Positions 23,001 through 35,000 of a DNA stretch of 64,000 nucleotides are shown here, in pieces. Location: positions 24,046,166 through 24,110,165 of the forward strand of contig CAIIXF020000011.1 in assembly GCA_903813345.2 (NCBI GenBank), written 5' to 3'. Position 1 is the first letter of the stretch. Every line of letters begins with the position of its first letter. The stretch is from Owenia fusiformis. Lineage: Eukaryota > Annelida > Polychaeta > Sabellida > Oweniidae. The notes below the pieces were generated by a model that worked only from the letters and a program-made list of their open reading frames with translations, had not been told where the DNA came from and did no database searches. A program made the translations under genes and the position numbers.

Positions 23001-26000
23001 ATGAAATCAACTCTATTGAAATGTTCGGGGTTGTGTTCAAGAGGATGTGAAAAGGTGGCGCCCCAATGTGCGGGGTGTGATGAGAGTTAAGGTCCCCAAT
23101 CTTTTCAAGAGCTCCAAACAGCCATCACAGAGGCCATTGAAAAGCTGAAGAACAATTCACATGCATGCCAAAAAATGGGTTAAGAGGCATGTGACTGGGA
23201 AAGACACTACAAACTGTGGCAATATGACCCTATAGTTGCACAGGTTAAACGAACTAGGGTTACTAATCCACTTCGAGTAACAATGGAATGGCCAAAAAAC
23301 TTAAGTCCTGTGACCTTACCAATATACTGTTCAATGTACAAACCTTTTAAAGAACTGGTATACATACAAACAAAGGGTTATAAATGCAGTCATTATCTCA
23401 TACCAAGGCAGCAGTCCACATGACTTCATAGGCCTATGACATTTCTTAAATATTAACTTTCAACTGAACATTCAAACCACAAAACATGCAGCCATTTTTG
23501 AACAAATATGAGACAAAATGGTGAATTATGCATTTGCGTCACTCATACTATGAACGCCTATAATATCAATAAATTAAGAAATGTTCCTTAAATATTTTTT
23601 TTGTATGTCAGAATTTTACTCTAGTTTTCAAATATGTGATCAGACTTTGATAATACTGAAAATTAAAAAAGTTATTAAAGAAAAAGTGACCATTGAACAA
23701 TTCTGTCCGGGCTACTATATATTATGAAAGGACATATATCATGACTTATCCTTTGAAGATTGAAGGAAGTCCAAATCACATGCAAATATTGCTTTATACA
23801 AAAAACAAACAAGCCTAAAATCATTGACAAAAATGTATTGATTCTTAGTCATAATCCTTTGTAATTCAAAGTTAATCTTAATATTTTTATTACATTATGA
23901 TTGTGGCATTTGATAACATATTGTTCCTCCGTAAATAATTTACTTAAGTTGAAATCAACCCAAGGGAACAAGAGAAATGAAAAATGGTCGAAAATGTCCT
24001 TTTCTGTCTTTGAAGATGATCGCTTTGCTCTAGCACCTTCTCTGAAGATTTTATTTTTTAAATATGCATGAAACTGCATTAACTCAGGTGCCAGTAGGTA
24101 GTTACCAGTTTCAACACAAGGTGGCTAACATTCAGGTCATATAACATGTTAGATAAAGAAAATGCTCCTAAACTCTAATTTAATGGATCAATTTTCATAT
24201 AACGCTTTTTGTTCAACATACAACTAAAAATATGCCAATGAAAGATTCAAATATCAAATCACGTTGAAATAGTACTGAAATAATATATTGTATAAACTTC
24301 AATTGTTTGCGGATATGGATGTTAAATTAAACCCAGACAGCATTAATCATCATGCTGACATTCCCTATAAAAATACTAACACACATCTAGAAAAAAGAAA
24401 CTGCGTAATATGACAATTTTCACAATATTTTGCATGTGGAATCAGACATCTGACATAATGACAAAGGACGATTCTCGGTTGGGAGAACGAAGTTCATTAA
24501 TCTAAATGAGCACTATCCCTAATGAGCATTATCCCTGCTTCGGGCAAATTTGATTTTTTTACATAATATAGATTTGAATGTCTTCTTTTGAATAGTCATA
24601 ATTTAATTTGGGTGATATTTCTTGATTTTTCGAAAAAAAATATTAGCGCAGTACACTGATGAACTTCTTTCCCCAAATCGAGACTTGTATTTTATTGAAT
24701 CGGTCTAATTGAGCATTATCCCTGCTTCAGACCAAATTTGTTATTTTTACATCTTGTAGATTTAAATGTCCTATTTTGAATATTCATAGTTTAATTTGGG
24801 TAATATTTCTATATTTTTCATGAAAAAAATTATTAGCCCAGGAGACTGTTCTCCAAACCGAGAATCGTCCTTTGTTGACAATGACAAATGATGAATGATT
24901 TTCTTTTCATTGTGATCATAACACAGATGTGAATTGATCACATGTAATCAGATTATTGCGTTTAGTGTTTATAATAACCAATGCCTGACTGGATATTTCA
25001 ACATATGCCTAACCTTTACCATATTTAATACAATACAACAAATCAGCAAGCAGACGGCAGACAGCACTCAAAGATACAGGTAAGTTTTGTTTAACATCAA
25101 GAAAAAAGGACAAATGCATATTTGGTGGGAAACTTGTAGAAATTGTATCTTCAGTACTAGTTTTATAGTCCATATCAATCAAGAAAAATTATAGAATAGG
25201 TGATAATGTCATAATATTTGAATAAATCATAATTTCTAATAAGTAATAATAAGTACTGTAATTTCTGTCAAGCCTTTGTGATGTTTAAGGAATCCCTAGA
25301 TTATCAAGCACACTTCAACTAAATATGCTAAGTTTGTCAAATATTAACATATCAAAATTAATAAAAAGTATTTATCATATTTAATAAATATTTTTGATGG
25401 TTGAAAACTGAAAAACATCAATTTTGAAATGTTAAAGGATAGGTAGCAATATGGTGAACTAAAATTCAAAATTGTTTTTCCCGTAAACTTAGTCATCAAA
25501 AAAATATCTGAAAAATTACACATCGTCAATGTAATGGTCATTACTCCCCTCTCCATCCAACCCTTCCCCTTTCCATCCCATTTTAATTATTTTTGATTAT
25601 TTCTTAGATAATATTTGGAAACATATTTCACAAAGTCTGCAATTACATTAATTTTGTGATGAAAAGTATTTAAAACAGGTTGTGTGGACCATTGTTGTTT
25701 GATTTATGGAAAAAAAGTATCGGTTTTTAAAAAAAATTCAGCAATTCAACAGTAAACTTTCTCTTGATAAAAATAAATCTTCCAGATTTGTTGAATTTTC
25801 TTGCAAAAATTGCCTGCTGAGGGTGGATGATGGTCATCTTTTGAATTGTAACATTTTAATTTGAATATATAGAATTGGTAGGAAAGAACAAAAAACAATT
25901 GCATTGAAAAACAAAAATTGTTTACTGAAACAATTATATAAAATATGTATAAATAATTTTCACATTAAATTGTTGTCAAAAATAAAAATAAAATGTTGAC

Positions 26001-29000
26001 CATTACATTAAGAATGTGTTTTTTACAATCATTTCCAATCATTGGTTTAAGAGAAAAAATGTTTAATTTCGTTCACCGTATCGCTACCCATCTTTTCTGT
26101 ATGATCTTGTCATTTGTTTGTAAAAGGATGGCAACATCTAATTTGCACTCCAACTTCCTTGCAAAATATGTTTGATGGTGATAAACACTTGAAAAGAGTC
26201 ATAAATGTGAAAAAATTCATCATGATACTTTCTGACAAAGCATTTAAAGCAGGCAAAAATCATTTTAGGAGTTAAGGTGATTAATGATTCAGTAATTATA
26301 TGTGCCACTTTTTGCTATTTTGCTATAATGTAGCCAAGAACTATTAGTTCTCCAAAGTTTCTCACCAAACATGGCCACATACTTTAAATACCAATGTCTC
26401 ATTAACTTCTGATAAACATATGGCCAAAGGACTACTGGACATCTGCAAGAAAATTCACCAATTTTTTTAAATTGAACTTATAATTATGTTTTTCAATCTA
26501 CTCTCCTATTTTCTTCTCAAATGTATTTTATTTGGTTTTAGAATCAGCAAGTGAAAAACATCAATATGAGGGGACCTATGATCTGCATAATCCTGCTCTT
26601 ACCAGCAGTAGCATCACAATGTACAGGAATTCATAACCCAGTTGAAAGTACGTAGTTACGAGTTTCATCACGTGGTGCCTAATTTGGGTCAGATGACAAG
26701 CATGATATAGTAGAAAGTTTTAAGTTTTCTTAAACTTGAAAAGTCACCAATTTTCATATGAATTTACAAATGAAAATATGTCCAGTAAAAGAAATATTAT
26801 CCATCCAACATAAGAAAAGATATTTCCGTTTTTGTGATTTTATAACATGGGGTCTATGGGGAATCTACCCGACCTAGAAGAAATCATGAATAAATTTTAA
26901 ACCATATTAAGTAATTTCACATGTAGATTTCAAATATAAAATCACTTTTAATAATTTTCGAACATTTAATGATGTAAATCAGGCCTATTTCTACTTGCAT
27001 CTAGTCTATTGTATAACTTTTTTATTGTATTCATTATTTGATTTTAAAGCCTATACTCAAATAATAAGTAATGTACTTATAGACATAATTGAAATTTCAA
27101 GAAGATTTCATCACAATTGAGACAATGATTCCAAAAGTAGAGAGTTACATTTTTGTGTCACCCTGTAAATACGATTTTTAAATTGTAACTTTGCATTAAG
27201 TTTACAATGGTGCATTATACTAAAGAACACCCTAAAATATATTTTTTATTCATTCTAGGGAGATGTGGTCCTCCTCCTTCCCGGCTCTACTCTCTCCCAG
27301 GATATCCCGCTGTACAACAAGTAAGATCACTCGAAATATTCAAAACTAGAAAACAGCAACTTCACAGAGTAGCAAATCCCAAACAAGGCATTAACAAGGC
27401 ATTAACATGACAAAATGTCACCACATAGTTGCTCAGAATATTATAAGTTAAATCTTAAGTCAGATTTGAATTCCTGAGAACTTGTAGATGATTTTTTTTT
27501 AAAAATTGGTCAATTTGAAGCAAGTTGAAAAAAGACCCTTTTTGACCCTGAGAAGGTCATTGAAGGTGAAATCTCAAATTTAAAGCAAGTCAATTTGAAG
27601 CAAGTTGAAAAAAACCACCTTTTTGACCTTTTTTGACCTTGAGAAGGTCAAATCTAAAGTCATATTTGAACTTCTGATAACTTGTAGATGGTTTTGAAAA
27701 AAAATTTGGTCAATTTGAAGCAAGTTGAAAAAGACCTTTTTTACCTCTTTTTTTACTTTGAAAAGGTCACTGAAGGTCAAATCTTAATATAAAGTCAGAT
27801 TTGAACTTCTGAAAACTTGGAGATGATTTTGAAAAAAAAGTGAAGTCAGTCTAAACAGTATTTGTTAAGTTAATGGAAGTTTTCAGAATTTGATACAGAC
27901 GCCAACCGCCACCCGCCGATTGCCAACCGCCACCCGCTTATTGCCGGCAAAAAATGGAGAGCATAACAATATGTCACCACTTTTTGGTGGTGACATAAAA
28001 ACAAAGCGTGTTTTGATAAATAGCGGCCATCTGGAAAATTCTAGGTATTGGCATATGAAATTTGAACCAAAACCATTCACTGGTATTTATTGGAGTTATC
28101 AAAGATTATGTTTTTTATGAAAAATGGCTGCCATTTTGAAAAAATTTTCAGTCAATTGGTATTTGGATTATCAAAGATAACATTTTTTTCGTGAAATCTC
28201 AAGCAGAGTTCCTTTGTCTCTAGCCATCAGCATATTTTTGAACCAATTCCATTCATTGGTATTTGAGTTTTTTTACAAAAATGGGGGCCAATTTAAAATT
28301 GGTGGCCATCTTGAAAATCTCTTATTGAGCGAAGCTCCTATAAAATTTGAAACAAATCCATCAACTAGTATAGTAATAAAGATAATGGTGCCAAAAGGAG
28401 CCTATCGTTCTGAAAGGTATTACATAATAGGGCTCCATATGGACCCTATCGTTGTGAAAGGGTTAAACTGAAAGCTTTGGCTCATAACTTCTTGTACATC
28501 TATCTATTTCTCTATGACAAGCTTTTCTTGTGACAGATCTTTAAGAATGTGCACTATGAAACGATGACGTTATATTTGATTGGTAATGATGGGACTGTAG
28601 GAGTTCAAAGTTGGCAACTAAACCCTGGTGACATTCTAACATTGGACACCGCTATGCGCCAAGGCTATGTAGCTTCAAGTGGTACAGGTCCAGACAAAAG
28701 ATGGTTAAGACTAGGAGGTCGATGTTACTATTACCCATCAAGCCCTGATACAGATGGTTGCACCATTTATATTAGTTCATTCTAGACTAAGAGGCTGGTA
28801 AATTGAAATATAAGGAAGCCTGCAGAGTACAAAATTTTGTGTATGAAGTATATTTAATAAACAAGAATATATTGAAAATGAATTGAAACACCTTCTGTGA
28901 CTTTATATGTTCATGTTCAGTAGAACTTATAAATCAGAGTCAGTTAATTAAAGGAAATATCTCAATATTTCACAATATTTGATTATATTCTGTGCACTTT

Positions 29001-32000
29001 GAATTTGACATATGTCAGACCATACACTACATGTATGTCTTTGCAGTATATGATATTTTGGAGAAATGTATGAATGGTTGACCGATGTAATGACAAACAT
29101 ATCAATGCTTAATTGGCAGAAGTAGAGGTAATTTAATCGCTTAAAATGGATGATACTTGAGAACTTAAGTGATGTAAAAACAAACATATGAATGCTTGAC
29201 TGACATATAGATTACATATAAAGATAAAAGTACCTGAGACAATAAAAATGCCTTTCCCATCTCGCTCTCAAAATATGGTGGTATAATGTTCTTTCTCAAA
29301 GCTCTCCTCCCCTCAATTTCTTCCGCAATTTCACGCTTGTCCCTCTCCCAGTCTGCCAAGGTCCTCTGAGGTGCAGGGGTCGGGGGTGGACTTGGCGGAG
29401 GAGGGGCCGTCACCTTTTCATAGATTGCCTTGATGTTTGCTGAAAAGTAAAGTACATTTGTATTCTATCAGGAGATTATCATTTTTCAAACTTGCTTTCC
29501 AGCATTGTATTGAGTTAATTTGCCAAGGTTACCTCTTTTATACTTACTTCTTTTCAGAAATACCAAAATATCAAATGTTGCCCACATGAAAACCTCATTA
29601 TCTCACTGATTTATGCCACAGGCCTACAGTTCTCAAAAACATTTTTCAACAACAAGTACTTAAAAAGTTTCCTGAGTGACAACTTGTAAGTCCTCACAGT
29701 ATATTGGCGACTCAACTTTCATTTCATAATTCAAATCCTTAGCACAATAATAATTTCAAATGTTTTGCTCATACCATCTTCAAGATGTGCAAGGTTTTCA
29801 TCTTTAACCAAAGCCTGTAACTCTTCTGCCTTGGCCACCTCACTCTCATCTCTTGGCTCATTAAGCTCATTCATGGATGTCTCTAGATTCCTCTCACGCA
29901 CAAACTCAGCATATTCCTTCAAACCATCATGGAGCCTTAAAAACATCATAATTTGACATATTTATACAATATAATATGGTTAGAATGTTCATCTTGTCTC
30001 ATAGCTCATCTCATACCTCTGGTGATACATTCCATGCTACATTTCATTGTTTGGGACTTGCTTGAGCCAGTATGTCACAAGTCATGTTACAGTGGAAGCA
30101 GACCAAAAATGTGACATCGGGCAATATTTTACAACATTTCACACTTTTTCTATCAATTAAAAAATAGCATATATGTTGTGAATGTTTTCATACAGATTTG
30201 ACTCACAATATTTTTTGAAGACTCACAATATCATAGCATTTCACAATATTATAGTATTTAGCAGAAATATGGCATAATATGATGATATTTCATATAATGA
30301 TTGCATTTCACTCTTTAAATACCATTACATGTGTACAGTGTTCAGTCTTCATACTCACTTGGTTCTCAGTGTTTCCTCCATTGGTTTGTACTGTAGAAGC
30401 TGCCTTAATTCAAGCATGTTCGGACACTTCAATATAGATTGAGGAGGGGGAGGTATCACTGCTGTTCCAACAGCCAAACCAGTACCCACATTATTCCCAA
30501 AAGACGGTCCAGGTTTCTTTTCTTCTTTCGATGGCAAATTATGGAGATTTCTTGAAAGTAGACCTTCTGGCATTATAGTTTGACGTTCATATTTTTTCAC
30601 CCATTGTTCCGAGACTCCCTTCAGATAGGGTTTCAGGATTGTTATGCCATTCACTCCCGGGAAATCTGGGAGAGGATCATTCAAGATGGCTACAGTTGGA
30701 TCGTTTTCAGCAGTCGTTAGGTACTCTGCAACATCTTGATAGCGTAAAAGTTCAGTTCCACTTCCGTTTGAATGTACAACGAAAAACCGTGGAGCATGCT
30801 GCTTATATTGAACTACCTTTTTGGTATGAATCACAGTTTGACCGTTATTCTCATTTTTTTCATTTCCATCTTCACTGTCCACTTCAACAGATTCCACAGG
30901 TTCTCCATTAGCAGTGATCACCATGGTTTCCCCAGTGTTCTTTACATTAAATACATTTCCCTCATTATCTACTGTTTCACAAACAACATCTGCAAAGTGA
31001 CGCATCACATAGACATGGTCCTGATTGGGTTGAAGGAATTCAATGTCATTGTTTGGACGTGGACGATACATAGAACAGCCATCTGAGTCAACCAATAGCA
31101 TTCCTGAAATAAAATGAAGCGGTCGGGATACTAGTGACAAAAAAATATTTACTTTCAATCAGTGCAGCAGAATTACCAACATGATTTTTATCATATGACA
31201 CAGAACAGAGTGAGATACACATATTTTCTTCTGGATAAATTATATATCCAAAACCTCTCAGTACATTATCATAGAACATAATCCATTAAGTTAATTTAAT
31301 AATAAATGGTAAATTGGGATCCCTAGTTTTAAGTGATCACCCTGTATATTTGTTAATCAGTCAAGTAGATCCCTTTCACATTTATATTTTCTATCTTCAG
31401 AATATACAATCTTTAAAGTCTGTATACTAAGAAATAATATATATTTAAGTGATGATAAATTATGATTAATGATAATCAATAAATATACATTACTTGAATT
31501 GAATTTTAATGGTAAATTGGGAGCCCTAGTCTCACTACTTATAGTGATCACCCAGTATATTTGTCAATTACAGTAGCTAAGTATACCCTTTGTATTTACA
31601 TTTACATCTTCTAAAAGAACTAAACATACATGTACCATTTTTAAAGTCAGTAAAACTATAAAATAACACATTTAAGTTATGATAAATAATGTTAATCAAT
31701 GAATATACATTACCTCCATCACAGTGATCGATGTCATATCCTCCATCTTTGTAAGTATGAACTCTGGTGCCATTTCCAAATGATGTGATGCATTCACTGG
31801 TCTCACAGTTATATGTCACAGTAGCATAACCAGGACACTCTATCATAACAAACGGCACCTCTCTGTCTTCAAATGCTGGATACTCCCCTGGAAGTATTTT
31901 AAATTTTACTCTTACTGTTATCTGGTATGTATATATGGTCTATAGAGATCTTTTTATTAAAATCTAGTACTTCCTCTAGATACATATTGATATATGTATA

Positions 32001-35000
32001 TTTCAGTTTATATATTTGAATTCAAAACAACATACAGTACATGTACAATACATACATGTCTGTATGATGTATGACATACATGTATTTGTACAGAACTGTA
32101 TTTTCATATATATATTTTTGATTTTATAACAAATCATAAAAAAATTACATTTAGGCTCCAATGTGTGCAAGTGGTTTGTCATACCTGTTTCATGATAGGA
32201 AGCACAGTCTATAGGAGTTCTAACAGTTTTAAAGTAGGATGTGATGCGTGTCTTATCACTATGCTCTGCAATCATGGTGCCATCTGGGTACTTTACGACT
32301 ATTGTATGGTCTTCCCTCGTGCACATGGACTTAAACAAAATAACATATTCAGTTAATTGTGTATGATTGTGTACATATGCCCTATGGTATCCATATCAGT
32401 TGCACTACATGTAGCAACCTACCTATTCAAGTTGGGGGAGTGCTAAATCTCGCAGTGGCTCCAAGTAGCCTAAGGACTCCTTGGAGACTGTAATAGTCGA
32501 ACTTGATCTCAAGTTATCAATCAGGTTCTAATGTTTCAACATGGGTTAATATAATTACTCCTTGGCTTTGATTTCCCCCAAATGGGCTTAGAAGAGGCCA
32601 ATTTTCAAACCTACCTGGTCAGTCATTGGGTCAGAGGCCATTGAACAGAGAGCATTCTTTACACCAGGTACTCTGCTCCCATCAGCCATGGTAGCCACTC
32701 TCTCTCCATTGGGTGCTGTAGTGATCCAATGACCTTTCTTCTCCTCCTTCTGTCCAGCATCATCATTATCTTTGTTAATAGCTGCAATACTGGCTGTCTT
32801 GCGACTCATACGACTTCCCACTATATAGATTAACAGTATATAATAGAGATAAGTGTTTCAGGAACAATATCAATAGAATAAAATATGGTTGGAAGGACTA
32901 TACCTTTAAGCCTGCCATCAGACTGTAACTTTAAAGATTCTTTAAGTTTGAACAGGTGCTTGAATTAGAACCTTTAGGTGAACATTAGTAAGAGCCTTTA
33001 GGAGGAAACTAAGGCTTACTTCTCTTAGGTGTCTCTCTGTCTTTATCACTCTTAGTACTGCTTGGCCGCTGTGGAGAAGAGTTTCTGCTTGGAGGTAGCA
33101 AGCTGGAGGGTGCAGTGGAGAATTCACTAGTTGTACCATCTCTAAACATAACCTAGAATAAAGCATGAGAGTTATGCCTGGAGAGTTAACACTGTTTTAG
33201 GCTAAAAGATTTAAACACAAGACTCAATGATTTGTAGGTGATTTATTGCATAAGATTGTTGTATGTAAGCAATAAATGGCCTGAAAGTGGATGCTTATGT
33301 GTGAATACAGTTCAAACTTAAACAAAAATATGAATCAAAATGACTGGTATGACTTAAATTTTAGGTGGTCAATACTAAATGAAGTTTGAAAAAAATTGGT
33401 AACTGCCAAAAAGGAATAAATTATTTCAAAAGTAAAATGGACTTACATGTAAATGTAAGCATTTCTCTTCATTGAAACCTTCTTTAATTATGCAAGAAAA
33501 GATAATCCTACAATTCTAAAGCCACATACCACAACAGAGTCATCCTGTAAAGTCTTAATGACAGTGCCATCTTTGTTGATGATCCTGGACACTTCCTGCA
33601 TGGCTGATTTACGCAACGCCTCACTTGGCTGGCTGCCATTTGTCTTGAATGGGTAGTTCTGCTTCACAAGGACTTTACGATCAGTCTCATCTTCTGGTTG
33701 GATACCTGAAATTTGATTTTTCATAATTTCTTACTCATATGAACATTGCATGACATTTTTTTTTAATCTATCTGGAAAGAATTCATATTCCTGTTTGGTG
33801 TCTTAGAGTTTTGCTCTGATATGCATCAATGTATTTGTTGTAATCATGGACTGTAGTTAGACAAGTAATGCTCGCTATATGTATGTAGTTGACATGATAT
33901 CCAGTCTGGATGATGACTTACCAGTTGAAGACTCCAAGAACCACGTAACATTCAAGCCATCAGGACATGTGACATACAACTGTTGAAATGGCTGTTCCAT
34001 CTCTTGCTCTTCCTCCCCAGTTTCATCTTTAGTTTCTTCTTCCTAAATAAAAACAATGACATGCGCATGTACTATTCAATCTAAATTTATCTTCAAAATT
34101 TGAATTTCCTTCTGTTCTTGGTGGTTCAAATTCACATGTTCATAGTTCAATATGTGCCATGGGATCGTGACAAAAAGTATGTAAAGCCACAAGGATCATG
34201 ATGGCGGTGTACAATAAAAATCAACTGTCCTTCATAATTTATGTATATTTGATAAACAATACTGGATAAGGTTTACGTACAAACATGTTGCTTAGTTAAC
34301 AGTTCCATTGTGACTAAATCAGTTCAGTTCAAAGTGGCTTTGAATCTACAGTATATTATACTCTAATTATGGGCTTAAAGGAGCTACATTTACCACTAGA
34401 GGTTCTGGGGTAGGTGGTGCCTTCTCTTTTCCTTTGTCTCCCTTCTTTCCCTTGTTTGGTGACAATGGAGTTGGACTAGGGCTCCTGGCAGGTGGAATAT
34501 AAGGTTCTGGTTCATGACCTTTACCTGAAATGATACAATGAAATGATGCAATGCAACAACAGACAACAGATTAGAAAAGCATTTATATAGAAAACCATTA
34601 AGTTCTCTTAAGACTACATTAACTGTTGTTCATGTTTGCACCTCGGAGCGAACAAGAGTAAACGAGGAATTTAAACAGCTTTGTGACACAGCACACAATC
34701 AATATATAATTTTGTAATTAAAGAATAAAAGATGAAATATTTACCATCTTTAGGTTCACCAGTTTCACCATATGTGCTGAGGCTTATGCACATGCCATCA
34801 CTGAGCTGAGCACTGAAGGAAGCGAAGCTGCCTATAGCAGGTTTCTTGGGGGCCTCACGCTTGGTCGCTGCATTGTTCTCCATGTTGTCATTCTCAACAG
34901 CTTCTTCTGTAAGGAGTACAGTAAACAAATACATGTACAATGTACAGTAAAACCTGTCTAATTCGAAAGGGAATGGGACTGGCCAAATGATGGTACAGAT

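Noticed and set aside
30639-31086. Plus-strand open frames of 90-104 codons
   Set aside because: They are shadows of SPAG17 exon 27 on the opposite strand.
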